Of a stretch of 64,000 bases of DNA, positions 46,073 through 57,039 are shown one piece after another; position 1 is the stretch's first letter, and every line of letters begins with the position of its first letter. The stretch lies in the NCBI RefSeq assembly GCF_001644645.1, contig NZ_CP011390.1, positions 2,170,001 to 2,234,000 of the forward strand. Direction: 5' to 3'. The notes under the pieces were generated by a model, which saw only the letters and a program-made list of their open reading frames with translations, did not search any database and was not told the origin of the DNA. The position numbers and the translations under genes are program-made. This DNA is from Flavisolibacter tropicus. GTDB lineage: Bacteria > Bacteroidota > Bacteroidia > Chitinophagales > Chitinophagaceae.

Positions 46073-47032
46073 ATGAACATTCAAACCATACAACTCGATA
46101 AATTAACCGGTAAAAGCTTTGAGGAGTTATATAGTAATCACCTAATTGATTTACTGGAAATGCAGCGAAACCTAAGGGTATCACAATTTGCTATTAAGGA
46201 TACAGATATAGAGCACCGCACTATTTTACATTGGGAACAGGAAGGACTCATTGAAAAACGAGAAGCCAAAGAGGGTACCTGGCGAAAATTCTCTTTCGAA
46301 GAGTATGTATGGCTCAGGATTATCAAAGAGCTGCGAGTTTTCGGCACCCCCATTCCCTTGATTAAAGAAATAAAAGCCTACTTATTTTCTTCAGCTGATT
46401 TTACTAGTATATCAACCATTGTTAATGAAGACCTATTAGAGCATCTAAAAGCGTCCTTTAAAGACCAAGAAAATATTGACCAGGACCAACTGGCGGCATT
46501 AGATATAAAGCAGCTAAAAGAATCTCTTAAGGAAAAATCTTCTATAACCAACTTTTTTGCTCTTCTGGTTGAGATTATTTACAGCCGTCCACCGGCATAC
46601 TTACTGGTCAATGCCAAGGGAGAATTTGCTCCAATTTTATTAAATAAAGTGAAGACTGAAGAAAAACTGCATATCCTGTTAGAAGAAATGCAAAAAAGCA
46701 GTCTATTAAGCATCAACATTACCCAAATCATAGAAGCCTTTTTTTCTACTACCCATTTTAGCGGCAGTGTGTATTACAATCTGTCTCCATTAAGCAGAAA
46801 GGAAAAGGAAGTGCTGGATATAATCCGGTTGCAACGGGTACACCGAATTGAAATTGACATAAAAGAAGAAGGTCCTTACAAAGTAGAATTTAAACGCTAC
46901 AGGCCTACTAAAGGCACCATTGACCAAATAGAAAAAATAATTGCTAAAGGCAAGTATGGCAACATTTCCTTGCATATGGCAGAGGGAAACATTTTGCAAT
47001 TTGTTGAAACCGAAAAACGAATAATTAAATGA
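46073..47032 (+). CDS. MerR-like regulator, 319 residues
   Basis: The N-terminal 110 residues carry a MerR-type winged helix: DTDIEHRTILHWEQEGLIEKREAKEGTWRKFSFEEYVWLRIIKELRVFGTPI spread over residues 44-95. The remaining 200 residues are longer than a usual MerR effector domain and have no recognised ligand motif. It is placed 53 bp after the RHH-like gene and directly upstream of the small gene and serine recombinase, so it may control the integration module. Possibly a new MerR-like subfamily of island regulators. Confidence 0.7.
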   Translation: MNIQTIQLDKLTGKSFEELYSNHLIDLLEMQRNLRVSQFAIKDTDIEHRTILHWEQEGLIEKREAKEGTWRKFSFEEYVWLRIIKELRVFGTPIPLIKEIKAYLFSSADFTSISTIVNEDLLEHLKASFKDQENIDQDQLAALDIKQLKESLKEKSSITNFFALLVEIIYSRPPAYLLVNAKGEFAPILLNKVKTEEKLHILLEEMQKSSLLSINITQIIEAFFSTTHFSGSVYYNLSPLSRKEKEVLDIIRLQRVHRIEIDIKEEGPYKVEFKRYRPTKGTIDQIEKIIAKGKYGNISLHMAEGNILQFVETEKRIIK

Positions 47033-47122
47033 CAAATAAACAACAACTGGAAATCCCAGCTTGCATTGTTCATCCGTCTGCTGACCTGAGAACCAGGATG
47101 CTGACACTACAACTGCTGTTGT

Positions 47123-47261
47123 ATGATCGACGCTGCAATCTGTCGAAAACTCCTGGAAGAAGATGGAAACCATTATAGTGAGCAGGAACTTTTAGAAATC
47201 ACCAATTTGTTATGGCAATTAGCCCAATTAACTACTGAACACAATTTAAATAGCAAAAGCA

Positions 47262-47278
<17 letters not shown>
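47123..47278 (+). CDS. Small protein preceding the serine recombinase, 51 residues
   Basis: The frame starts MIDAAICRKLLEEDGNHYSEQELLEI and ends NSKSNGNAE, overlapping the recombinase start by 17 bases. Small helical proteins of similar size and pattern precede recombinases in other Bacteroidota mobile elements (recalled pattern, not verified). The overlap with the recombinase start suggests coupled translation. Confidence 0.55.
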
Positions 47279-48854
<1,576 letters not shown>

Positions 48855-48929
48855 GAGCGAGGTGCAAAAATAGGATTTGAAACAATACGGACGGCATAAT
48901 AATTTCTCTCTTTCCTTAAATTTTTGGTT

Positions 48930-49793
48930 ATGCAGAAAGGTGGAGAAAAAAAGCAGGTAAAACCGGCCCAGAAACAAACTATGCCGGGCTCAGAACAAGA
49001 AATGAAACCAAAGCCCAAATCTGAACGCCCCAAGGAACCTCTCAAGTTGGAAGGCAAGGTTGCTCTCATTACCGGTGGCGATAGTGGGATAGGAAAAGCA
49101 GTAGCGATCCTTTTTGCCAAGGAGGGCGCTGATGTTGCTATTTCGTACCTCAGCGAGCATAAAGATGCTGAGGAAGTAAAACGCATAATAGAAGAAGACC
49201 ATGGTCGCAAATGCATACTGATGCCTGGCAATATTCGTAAGGAAGACTTTTGCAAGAAGATTGTAGAAGAAACAGTAAAGAAGCTAGGAAAACTGGATAT
49301 ATTGGTAAATAATGCCGCAACCCAAACAGAACAAAAATCGCTGGAAGATATTTCTACCGAGCAGCTGTATGAGACTTTTGAGACAAACATTTTTGCCATG
49401 TTTTGGATCACCAAACAGGCTTTGAAACATTTGAAAAAAGGTGCTTCTATTATTAATACAACTTCCGTTACGGCCTACCGCGGCAGTGGAGGTTTACTGG
49501 ATTATTCCTCTACTAAAGGAGCAATCGTATCCTTTACACGCAGTCTGTCGGCCAACCTGGTAGAGAAAGGCATTCGTGTAAATGGTGTAGCCCCCGGCCC
49601 TATCTGGACGCCATTGATTGTTGGTTCTTTTAATGAAGAGAAAGTCAAAACATTTGGTTCCGATGTACCTATGAAACGCCCCGGCGAAACGGCTGAAGTA
49701 GCGCCATGCTATTTGTTCCTGGCCAGTGAAGATGCCTCTTATATGTCAGGACAGGTGCTACATCCTAACGGTGGTGAAATTATTAATGGGTAA
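48930..49793 (+). CDS. SDR-family oxidoreductase
   Basis: From the ATG at 48930 the protein has 287 residues; the frame is open a little upstream (TTG at 48924), but ATG is preferable. After a polar N-terminal extension (residues 1-35) the Rossmann fold shows ALITGGDSGIGKAVA (NAD(P) binding), the NNAATQ motif and the catalytic YSSTKGA (Tyr, Lys). It resembles the YghA/general stress protein 39 group of aldehyde/alcohol dehydrogenases. It is the first chromosomal gene after the tRNA and is oriented away from it. Confidence 0.9.
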   Translation: MQKGGEKKQVKPAQKQTMPGSEQEMKPKPKSERPKEPLKLEGKVALITGGDSGIGKAVAILFAKEGADVAISYLSEHKDAEEVKRIIEEDHGRKCILMPGNIRKEDFCKKIVEETVKKLGKLDILVNNAATQTEQKSLEDISTEQLYETFETNIFAMFWITKQALKHLKKGASIINTTSVTAYRGSGGLLDYSSTKGAIVSFTRSLSANLVEKGIRVNGVAPGPIWTPLIVGSFNEEKVKTFGSDVPMKRPGETAEVAPCYLFLASEDASYMSGQVLHPNGGEIING

Positions 49794-49900
49794 TAGAACT
49801 TTGATTTAAAAGATTTAAAAGATTGAGAGGAAGGATTAAAAAGATAACTTATACGATTAGAAGGGTTGGCATTATTTCTGTTTTTACTACCACTTATAAC

Positions 49901-49980
49901 TCTCTGGGGTGGTTTAGCAATAAACCTGAGATCATACCCATACTACCTGATCTGGGTAATGCCAGCGCAGGGATGAGAGA
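49901..49980 (+). ncRNA. TPP riboswitch (THI element)
   Basis: The aptamer core is clear: GGGGTGG, CTGAGA, ACCTGATCTGGGTAATGCC and AGCGCAGGGA, closed by a P1 helix of TCTCT with AGAGA. It lies on the plus strand about 110 bp after the SDR gene. A terminator-like hairpin follows directly. The next gene on this strand is a VOC protein 420 bp away, and no thiamine gene is visible in the window, so the switch appears orphaned. Confidence 0.9.
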
Positions 49981-50014
49981 AAAAGGTTCAGGTATTATTA
50001 CTTGAACCTTTTAC
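49981..50014 (+). terminator. Terminator hairpin following the TPP aptamer
   Basis: AAAAGGTTCA and TGAACCTTTT form a 10-bp stem around GGTATTATTACT. It starts at the base after the aptamer, as expected for the expression platform of a thiamine switch. Confidence 0.7.
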
Positions 50015-50403
50015 ATTATAACTACAAGCAATGTATTTCTGTTTCACTTTCACCTCTTTTTCTTATCAACCTCCTCTACCATATTACAAACACTAATCAT
50101 TACTACTATACCCATCTATTTGCTTACCCCACTCTTGAGCCTAGGTTTGTTCTGACCAACTCCGTAACGTTACGGAGTTGAGTAAACTTTCGGCAAATAG
50201 TAACCAAGCTTTACATAAGACATTTGGAAGGCAAAGGCATGCCTTCCATACACTTTGAGTAGGGTAAGGCATCAACCTTTCTCAAGGAGCACGTACGGCT
50301 ACATATTTAATAATAAGGAACTGTGAAAATTGTTTATAATCAAACTTGCTGTTGGGAAAAACCACACCTTTAAGCTTGAACCACCAACACTAAAGATTAA
50401 AAA
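50015..50403. other. Intergenic region after the TPP element
   Basis: 389 bp without a recognisable gene between the terminator and the VOC gene. A perfect 24-bp palindrome lies at 50157 and a hairpin GGAAGGC/GCCTTCC near 50230. No remnant of a thiamine gene could be seen by eye. Confidence 0.5.
50157..50180. repeat. Perfect 24-bp palindrome
   Basis: CAACTCCGTAAC is followed at once by its exact reverse complement, with no loop. The 12-base segment AACTCCGTAACG at its left and centre occurs again at 45453-45464 in the island. It may be a binding site or a member of a dispersed repeat family. Confidence 0.6.
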
Positions 50404-50823
50404 ATGACTTTAGAGCATGTAGCCATTTGGACAAACCAGTTGGAAGAACTAAAGACTTATTATCAAACCTACTTCAATGGTGTGCCTAATGACAAGTACA
50501 CCAACGCTACCTCCCAATTTCAGAGTTACTTTCTAACGTTTAAATCTGGCGCGCGTTTGGAATTAATGTCTAAGCCAGATGTACCGGTAAACCGGAATGA
50601 TACCATTCACCAACAATACCTGGGAATTATTCACCTGGCGTTTGGTGTTAATACTATGGAAGAGGTAGATCTGAAAGCAAAAGAATTGGCAGCAGCCGGC
50701 TATCCTATCCTGCGTGGTCCGCGCCGGACGGGTGATGGTTATTATGAGTTTGAAACACTGGACCCCGATAACAACCGCTTAGAGGTAACGACAAAATATA
50801 TAATGCCTGACGGGCTCAAATAA
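50404..50823 (+). CDS. VOC-family (glyoxalase-like) protein
   Basis: The 139-residue protein starts [21 protein letters not shown] and ends with [17 protein letters not shown], the paired beta-alpha-beta-beta-beta units of the vicinal oxygen chelate fold. Metal ligands H5 (EHVAI), the central HLAF histidine and the terminal E of NRLEV are in the usual positions. Substrate unknown. It is 7 bp upstream of the NudK-like gene and probably co-transcribed with it. Confidence 0.85.
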   Translation: MTLEHVAIWTNQLEELKTYYQTYFNGVPNDKYTNATSQFQSYFLTFKSGARLELMSKPDVPVNRNDTIHQQYLGIIHLAFGVNTMEEVDLKAKELAAAGYPILRGPRRTGDGYYEFETLDPDNNRLEVTTKYIMPDGLK

Positions 50824-50830
50824 AAAGAGT

Positions 50831-51409
50831 ATGAAAGACAAAATAAAAAATGTAAAGACAGATGTGCTTTCTGACAACTGGTATAAGTTGGAAAAAGTAA
50901 CATTTGATTACAAGAAGAATGATGGCAACTGGCAAACACAAAGCCGTGAAGTATATGATAGAGGCAACGGTGCTACCATACTCCTATATAACAAAAAGAA
51001 ACAAACGGTTGTACTTACCCGCCAGTTTCGTCTTCCAAGCTATCTTAATGGCAACCAGGAAGGCTATTTAATAGAAACCTGTGCCGGCCTGCTGGATGAA
51101 GACGATCCTGTAGCCTGCATACGCAGGGAGGCTGAAGAAGAAACCGGTTACCAACTGGAAGAAGTGCATAAAGTGTTTGAGGCCTATATGACGCCGGGGG
51201 CAGTTACAGAGATCCTTTATTTTTTTGTAGGTGAATATGCACCCTACATGAAAGTAGCAGAAGGCGGTGGAGTGCCCCACGAGCATGAAGAAATAGAAGT
51301 ACTGGAAATGCCCTTTCAAAAAGCTTACGACATGATTGCATCTGGCGAGATAAAGGATGCTAAAACAATTATGCTTCTTCAATACGCTAAACTTAATAAT
51401 CTCTTCTAA
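50831..51409 (+). CDS. nudK: NUDIX hydrolase of the NudK/GDP-mannose pyrophosphatase group
   Basis: The 192-residue protein carries a NUDIX box, [20 protein letters not shown], with the REAEEETGY core and the [14 protein letters not shown] segment typical of Nud[13 protein letters not shown] lies before the box. NudK-type enzymes cleave GDP-mannose or ADP-ribose in the cytoplasm. Stop and next start overlap as TAATG, so it is coupled to the DUF4406 gene. Confidence 0.85.
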   Translation: MKDKIKNVKTDVLSDNWYKLEKVTFDYKKNDGNWQTQSREVYDRGNGATILLYNKKKQTVVLTRQFRLPSYLNGNQEGYLIETCAGLLDEDDPVACIRREAEEETGYQLEEVHKVFEAYMTPGAVTEILYFFVGEYAPYMKVAEGGGVPHEHEEIEVLEMPFQKAYDMIASGEIKDAKTIMLLQYAKLNNLF

Positions 51410-51789
51410 TGACAACCAAAACTTCGCTTATGATTTTAGTGGCTGGCCCCTATCGCTCTGGCACTAATGACGATCCGCATCTTATTGAAGCCAACGTAAA
51501 AAACATGACTGACACAGCGTTGCTGTTGTATCGCAAAGGGCACTTGCCAGTATTGGGCGAATGGTTCGCCTTACCCTTGATAGAAGCGGCTGGTTCAAAA
51601 CAGATCGGTGATGCTGTTTTCAATGAAATCTTTCATCCTGTAGCTGTACAGCTCATTGATCACTGCGATGGTGTATTACGCATTGGTGGACCATCCTCTG
51701 GCGCTGATGAGATGGTAAATACAGGTAAAGCGAAAGGCAAACAGATCTTTTATAGCCTAGAGGAAATACCTGCAGCAGCAACGGTTTAA
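51409..51789 (+). CDS. DUF4406 (nucleoside 2-deoxyribosyltransferase-like) protein
   Basis: The 126-residue protein begins [23 protein letters not shown] with the AGPYRSG nucleotide-type loop, and has RKGHLPVLGEWFALPLIEAAG and DGVLRIGGPSSGADEMV, the pattern of DUF4406. Members resemble nucleoside deoxyribosyltransferases. It overlaps the NudK gene by one base and is likely the last gene of the VOC-NudK-DUF4406 unit. Confidence 0.8.
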   Translation: MTTKTSLMILVAGPYRSGTNDDPHLIEANVKNMTDTALLLYRKGHLPVLGEWFALPLIEAAGSKQIGDAVFNEIFHPVAVQLIDHCDGVLRIGGPSSGADEMVNTGKAKGKQIFYSLEEIPAAATV

Positions 51790-51814
51790 AAGTTTAAAGT
51801 TTAAAGTCTACTAT

Positions 51815-51871
51815 TTAAGGTTATTGTAAGAACTAGTCGACAATTCAATTGTCTGCTTACGATAACCTTAA
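51815..51871. terminator. Bidirectional terminator between convergent genes
   Basis: TTTAAGGTTAT and ATAACCTTAAA, with GTAAG/CTTAC and an inner GACAAT/ATTGTC hairpin, form a nested stem at the junction of the rightward DUF4406 gene and the leftward AI-2E gene. Its symmetry and flanking A/T tracts suit both directions. Confidence 0.75.
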
Positions 51872-51896
51872 ACTTTACTTCTTAAACAAATAAACA

Positions 51897-53117
51897 TTAA
51901 AGCTTTTTGTCGTCATTATCAGTTTTATTGCTTTCATCCGTTTTCTTTCCAGCCTCTTCATTTTCATTAGTTGGCTCTATTTTATTTTGTACTTCCAGTT
52001 GTTCCTGAACTTCCTTGCTTTTAGAGCGCAATATGGGAAAAGCCAACGGGCTATGAGCAGGACGTTCATCACCTAACAATACGCCCCACTGTTTCATATT
52101 ATCCGTACGATCAAAAATGATTTTCATAACGGCTATAACGGGCAGAGAAAGAAACATACCCGATACGCCAGCCACTGCGCCTGCTACTATAACACCTACG
52201 ATAGTGGCCAGTGCATTTATTTTCACCTTAGATCCAACAATACGCGGCATCAAAATATTATTGTCGAGAAACTGTACAAAAGCAATAGTACCCAAGACAG
52301 CAAAGATGGGCCAGATCTCTTGGGAAGAAGTAAGCGTTAGTAAAACACCAATGATATTTCCAATTAAAGCACCTATATAGGGTATAAGGTTTAGAAAAGC
52401 AAAGATGACTCCGATAAGAATGGCATGTTTAATACCAATAAAGAATAGTATACCTCCAAGCAAAACTGTGATATAGGTAATCTGAATGGCCAACCCAACT
52501 AAATAACTCTTGATGATCGTTTGGCTCTCACGCACTGCTTCTTCAACCTTCTCATGTGATTGTTTAGGAAACCAGAGGAATACAAAACGCAACAGCAGGT
52601 TTCGATAAAAGAGCATCAAAAAAATATAGATCGGCAACAACGCCACAAATACAAACACCGATGTTATAGAACCAAAAGCACCTGAAACCATTCCACCGGC
52701 ATAGTTCATCAACTTGTCACTTTGCTCATTGATTATTTGAACTTGTTTAGCCGTCGTATAATTGGTCTTAGAACTGATCCAAGCACTGATCGAATTCAGA
52801 TGAGCCGTTACATTTTGCTTAATTACAGGAAAGTCGTTTACCAAGCTACTGATCTGTGCTGAAAAAAACCATACAAGTGCAGCCATTACTATAATAAGTA
52901 ACAACAACGTCAAAAGGATTGAAAACACCTCTGGTAGCTTCTTCCTATGAAAAAAGCGGAATACAGGCAGCAGCATGATAGCCAGGAAAAAGGCCATTAG
53001 CAGCGGCATGATAATGTCTTTACCCACAAGAATAATTGCGAATAAATAATAAATACCTACCAACTCAATAGCGCGCCTTACTGTTACCGGCAATTTTGCA
53101 TACTGTTCTTGTATCAT
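51897..53117 (-). CDS. AI-2E family transporter
   Basis: The 406-residue integral membrane protein has about eight hydrophobic segments, beginning LVGIYYLFAIILVG near residue 18 and ending before a charged cytoplasmic tail of about 60 residues (LEVQNKIEPTNENEEAGKK). The central ...GIKHAILIGVIFAFLNLIPYIGALIG... and the VGSKVKINALATIVGVI region are hallmarks of the AI-2E/PerM family. Such proteins are permeases or exporters of uncertain substrate. It is transcribed leftward, 56 bp downstream of the SMP-30 gene, and ends at the shared terminator. Confidence 0.9.
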   Translation of the reverse strand: MIQEQYAKLPVTVRRAIELVGIYYLFAIILVGKDIIMPLLMAFFLAIMLLPVFRFFHRKKLPEVFSILLTLLLLIIVMAALVWFFSAQISSLVNDFPVIKQNVTAHLNSISAWISSKTNYTTAKQVQIINEQSDKLMNYAGGMVSGAFGSITSVFVFVALLPIYIFLMLFYRNLLLRFVFLWFPKQSHEKVEEAVRESQTIIKSYLVGLAIQITYITVLLGGILFFIGIKHAILIGVIFAFLNLIPYIGALIGNIIGVLLTLTSSQEIWPIFAVLGTIAFVQFLDNNILMPRIVGSKVKINALATIVGVIVAGAVAGVSGMFLSLPVIAVMKIIFDRTDNMKQWGVLLGDERPAHSPLAFPILRSKSKEVQEQLEVQNKIEPTNENEEAGKKTDESNKTDNDDKKL

Positions 53118-53173
53118 GGTATAAATATAATCTCTCTAACGGCTCAATAAAACTGAGCCTTGCGAACGCTACA

Positions 53174-54067
53174 TTAGCGGGACTTTAAAAGTTGGCGAAT
53201 CAGGAAGATGTTTTGACGGGCAGTAATAAGAAGATCGTTTCCTTCAGCCCCACCCCAACAGGCATTGGCTGGGATAGTAGGCAACTCTATTTTCCCCAAC
53301 CGGTTACCTTCACGATCTAAAATAAGAATTCCTTCTTTGCTGCATAAATAAAGATTTCCATTAGGATCGCATTTTATACCATCACTGTTTTCTTGGGCTG
53401 CAATCTTTAAGAACTTCCAACTATGCGCATCAAATGCTAGTACTAGTTTTTCAAATGGCTTATTGGAGCAACAATACAGCACATCTTGATTGGGGGACAA
53501 ACAAACGCCATTGGGATAATGCAGGTTATCTTCTATCAAAACCACTTCTCCATTGCGCCAGACATAAACCCCAGCCAATGGCTGAAATGAAGCCGGCACT
53601 AGCTTTTGATCTTTTAATCCATACGGAGGATCAGTAAAGAAAACGGTTCCATCATTATGCGCCACAATATCATTCGGGCTGTTAAAGCGTTTGTCATTAT
53701 ACGATGCAATTAAGGGCTGCACCTCTTTACCATCATATCTACCTATAGCACCATTGCCGTGCTGACACACCAGCAGGTTACCTTCCCTATCATAAGTCAA
53801 ACCATTCGAGCCAATTTGCTCTGAAAGAAAAGAAGTATCCAGCAACGTACACCCACTAGCTACTATATATTTTTGTTTAGGCTGATCGGGTGACACTTTA
53901 TAAATTGAGTTTAAAGGAATATCACTGAATAAATAATAGCCTTCCGTATTCCACACTGGCCCTTCAGAAAACGAACAGCTATCATCCAGCAGTTCTATTT
54001 CAAAGGCTGTATTTATAAAGTCCGTTAGTTCTGGTCTATAAATGGTCAATGCTGGATGTGTGGCCAC
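53174..54067 (-). CDS. SMP-30/gluconolactonase-like beta-propeller protein
   Basis: The 297-residue protein has the propeller repeats of the SMP-30/gluconolactonase/LRE-like family: SFSEGPVWNTEGYYLFSDIP, GLTYDREGNLLVCQHGNGAI, FNSPNDIVAHNDGTVFFTDPPYG, LHYPNGVCLSPNQDVLY and DGIKCDPNGNLYL. The metal-binding Glu, Asn and Asp of these segments are present. Members hydrolyse lactones or act as calcium-binding esterases. It starts 22 bp after the LigD gene, so it may be on the same transcript. Confidence 0.88.
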   Translation of the reverse strand: MATHPALTIYRPELTDFINTAFEIELLDDSCSFSEGPVWNTEGYYLFSDIPLNSIYKVSPDQPKQKYIVASGCTLLDTSFLSEQIGSNGLTYDREGNLLVCQHGNGAIGRYDGKEVQPLIASYNDKRFNSPNDIVAHNDGTVFFTDPPYGLKDQKLVPASFQPLAGVYVWRNGEVVLIEDNLHYPNGVCLSPNQDVLYCCSNKPFEKLVLAFDAHSWKFLKIAAQENSDGIKCDPNGNLYLCSKEGILILDREGNRLGKIELPTIPANACWGGAEGNDLLITARQNIFLIRQLLKSR

Positions 54068-54089
54068 TTTAAATGTTTTTGTTATTATG

Positions 54090-56813
54090 TTACAGAATCG
54101 TAATCAATTGCTGGATCACTTTTTCCAAGTTAATACCTCTTCCTAAAACTGGCTTAAATAAATCACCTTCAGCCTTCACCCTTTCATAAATATTTTTGAT
54201 AGTATAGTCAGTAGGTGCAAGTCCTTTTTTTACTTCATCCCAATGTAAGGGGGTAGAAACAGAAGCCCCCTGCCTAGGACGGATAGAGTATGGGGCAGCA
54301 GCTGTTTGCGTTTCCTTATTTTGCAGAAAATCCAGATACACTTTTTCTTTGCGCTTAGCAGGACTGCGCTCCATGCTGGTACTATTGGGCATCTCCTGTT
54401 GCACTAATTTACAGATCAATTCTGCCAACTGCTTGCTTTGGTCAAAATCATACTTTGCGCCCAATGGAATATAAATATGCATACCTGTGGCGCCCGATGT
54501 TTTACAATAGCCTTTTGCGCCACTTGCATCCAGAATCTTCTTAATTACCTGTGCCACTTCAATTACCGTATTAAAACTTACGCCTTCAGGATCCAGGTCA
54601 ATGAGACACCAATCTGGATACTGCCAGCTATTAACTCTGGAATGCCAAGGATTCATTTCAATACAGCCCAAATTAGCCATATAGATCAGCGACGCTTCGT
54701 TTGTACATACCAGGTATTCTACATTAGTCTTAGTAGACTCGCTATAGTCTGTATAGGTTTCCAACCATTGAGGCTGCTTACCTTTCATATCTTTTTGAAA
54801 GAAATTCGGAGCCCCAATACCGTTAGGATGACGATTTAACGAGTGGGGCCGGTCTAGCAAAAAAGGCAAGATATATGGCGCCATTCGCAGGTAATGATTA
54901 ATTGAGTCGATCTTTTGAAAACCTTCATTTGGCCAATAGATCTTATCTAAATTGGTTAATGATAAGTCTATTTTATTTATTGTTACTGTTTGGTTAGCGC
55001 CATTCTCAAGCTGTAATTGCAAGCCAGATATTTTCTTAGAATTTTTAGATAAAGAAGACTTCTTTTTAGTCGTCCTTTTAACAGGTGTCTTGGTTTCCTT
55101 TTTTCCAGCCGCTTTTTTTACTATAGTGCTTCGCTTTTCTTCTTTTTCTACACGGACATCTTTAGCCTTCTTATCTGTACGCAGTCCCATAAAAATGGGA
55201 TGCCGGGCAATATGTTCTTTGGTCCACTCAGTAAACTTGATCTCACAAACCAATTGCGGTTTTACCCAAGTGGCAGGCATATTAGTCTTAGGCACTTTTT
55301 TAAATGGGCTTTTATTCGTTACCAAGGGCTGTAAGCGGTCATAGATCTCTTTCAGGCTTTTGGTATTAAAACCGCTGCCTGTATGGCCTACATACACGAA
55401 TTCATCATCTTCGTATACACCAAGCAGTAAGGCTCCAAAGAACTTACGGGTTTTGCGTGGCACTGTAAATCCTGCAATTACGACCTCTTGTCTTTTATTC
55501 ACTTTAATCTTCAACCAATCAGCTGTACGTTTTCCTGCTTCATAAATACTATCGGCGCGCTTAGCCATTATCCCTTCTAATCCTTGTTTCAAAGCCGCTT
55601 TATAAAAAGCACTTCCATTCCCAATTACATGATCGCTATAGCGCAAAATCAAATCTTTTGGAGGTATTAACTCGCACAAGATCTTTTTACGTTCTATTAA
55701 AGGCAGCCGCGTAAGATCATATCCATTGAGCCAGAGAATATCGAATACATAAAACTGCAATTGCACCGGCGCATTTTGCCAGTTTTGTAAAAGCTGAAAG
55801 TTTGCTAATCCATTTTTATCAATAGCCACGATCTCTCCATCAAACACAGCGTTTATCCCTAATTCTTTCAATGCCGCTGTTACCGGCGCATACTTATCGG
55901 TAAAAGGCTTATTATTTCTTGAGATTAACTTCACTTTAGTATTATTCAAATACGCTAAAGCTCTATAACCGTCCCATTTGATTTCATATAGCCATTGGGG
56001 ATCACTAAAAGGTTCATCCACCAAAGTAGCAAATGCAGGTTTTATATTAGCAGGCATTGGTTGTGCCTGAATGAGATCTTTATACGATTTTAATAGTGGA
56101 GATAGTACCCCAGCTCTCTTCGTTAGGCTTATCTTCTTTGCACCGGCAGCTGTCTTCACCGCAGTAATAGCTTTCTTTGCCCCCTTCTGTTGAGTGGCAT
56201 TTTGTTCTTTGGGGTGATTCAGTTTTACGCCTTTTTTCGCTGCTATATCGGCCAATGTTTTTCCTGACTTCACCGAAGCCTCTTGCGCTGTAACATCATC
56301 ATCAGTAGCATATTCGTCTTTACTCTTTATTAATAACCAAGCCTTCTCCTCTCCTTTTCTCATCCTTCTCAACGTGTACACACCGTTCAATTTCTTTCCA
56401 TAAAGAATGAATTTCAGGCTACCCATCTCTAGCTCCTTCAACAGAATTTGCTCCTGCTCTTTCCTACTTAGCTGCTCGCCGGCCACTGGTGTATAATATC
56501 CCTCATCCCACACGATTACAGTACCAGCACCATAATTTCCTTCAGGGATTACGCCTTCGAAATTTCTATAGTCATATGGATGATCTTCTACCATCATTGC
56601 TAACCGTTTATCAGCAGGGTTCAATGAAGGTCCTTTGGGAATAGCCCAGCTTTTTAGCACCCCATCCATCTCTAAGCGGAAATCGTAATGCAGGCTAGAA
56701 GCGTCGTGCTTTTGTATCACAAAGCGTAACGTAGACTTTGAAGTTTTTGTCTTTCCAGAAGGCTCTGGCGTCTGTGAAAAATTGCGCTTTTTATTGTATA
56801 AAGAAAGGCCCAT
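54090..56813 (-). CDS. ligD: Multi-domain DNA ligase D (phosphoesterase-ligase-polymerase)
   Basis: The 907-residue protein has three NHEJ domains in the order phosphoesterase, ligase, polymerase. The N-terminus (residues 30-180) has FVIQKHDASSLHYDFRLEMD and EGNYGAGTVIVWD of the 3'-phosphoesterase. The ligase has the lysine at residue 279 in YEIKWDGYR. The C-terminal polymerase/primase domain (from about 600) has IYWPNEGFQKIDSINHYLRM and LIDLDPEG. Lysine-rich linkers separate the domains. It joins double-strand breaks with Ku, which is encoded 227 bp upstream. Confidence 0.97.
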   Translation of the reverse strand: MGLSLYNKKRNFSQTPEPSGKTKTSKSTLRFVIQKHDASSLHYDFRLEMDGVLKSWAIPKGPSLNPADKRLAMMVEDHPYDYRNFEGVIPEGNYGAGTVIVWDEGYYTPVAGEQLSRKEQEQILLKELEMGSLKFILYGKKLNGVYTLRRMRKGEEKAWLLIKSKDEYATDDDVTAQEASVKSGKTLADIAAKKGVKLNHPKEQNATQQKGAKKAITAVKTAAGAKKISLTKRAGVLSPLLKSYKDLIQAQPMPANIKPAFATLVDEPFSDPQWLYEIKWDGYRALAYLNNTKVKLISRNNKPFTDKYAPVTAALKELGINAVFDGEIVAIDKNGLANFQLLQNWQNAPVQLQFYVFDILWLNGYDLTRLPLIERKKILCELIPPKDLILRYSDHVIGNGSAFYKAALKQGLEGIMAKRADSIYEAGKRTADWLKIKVNKRQEVVIAGFTVPRKTRKFFGALLLGVYEDDEFVYVGHTGSGFNTKSLKEIYDRLQPLVTNKSPFKKVPKTNMPATWVKPQLVCEIKFTEWTKEHIARHPIFMGLRTDKKAKDVRVEKEEKRSTIVKKAAGKKETKTPVKRTTKKKSSLSKNSKKISGLQLQLENGANQTVTINKIDLSLTNLDKIYWPNEGFQKIDSINHYLRMAPYILPFLLDRPHSLNRHPNGIGAPNFFQKDMKGKQPQWLETYTDYSESTKTNVEYLVCTNEASLIYMANLGCIEMNPWHSRVNSWQYPDWCLIDLDPEGVSFNTVIEVAQVIKKILDASGAKGYCKTSGATGMHIYIPLGAKYDFDQSKQLAELICKLVQQEMPNSTSMERSPAKRKEKVYLDFLQNKETQTAAAPYSIRPRQGASVSTPLHWDEVKKGLAPTDYTIKNIYERVKAEGDLFKPVLGRGINLEKVIQQLITIL

Positions 56814-56987
56814 GCTTTTTACAAAATGGGCTAAAATTGTGTGCCAGAAAGAATTGCATAAGAGAGCTATAAGCTGAACGCTTCACGCCGTAAGCCGTTA
56901 GCTGTGAAAGGATGATTTTTCAGTCGGTCTTTCTTTGCGTGTAGCGTGAGGCGTATAGCTTGCAGCGTACTTAACATCTTACAAAAT

Positions 56988-57013
56988 AAAAGTGTGGCAT
57001 TAACCACACTTTA
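56988..57013 (-). terminator. Terminator of the Ku gene
   Basis: On the minus strand AAAGTGTGG and CCACACTTT form a 9-bp stem around TTAATG, followed by TATTTT. It lies 30 bp after the Ku stop codon. The remaining space up to the LigD start holds two copies of short GCTTCACGC/GCGTGAGGCG-like inverted segments, which may belong to an intergenic repeat family. Confidence 0.7.
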
Positions 57014-57039
57014 TTTCAAACTGTATAACAAAACAAACG

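Noticed and set aside
47029..47178. 50-codon frame between the MerR-like and recombinase genes
   Set aside because: It overlaps the better 51-residue frame at 47123, has an unusual composition (RRCNLSKTPGRRW) and gives no pattern.
49823..50005. 60-codon frame over the TPP element
   Set aside because: It overlaps the riboswitch and its terminator exactly and has no protein pattern; the RNA element explains the conservation.
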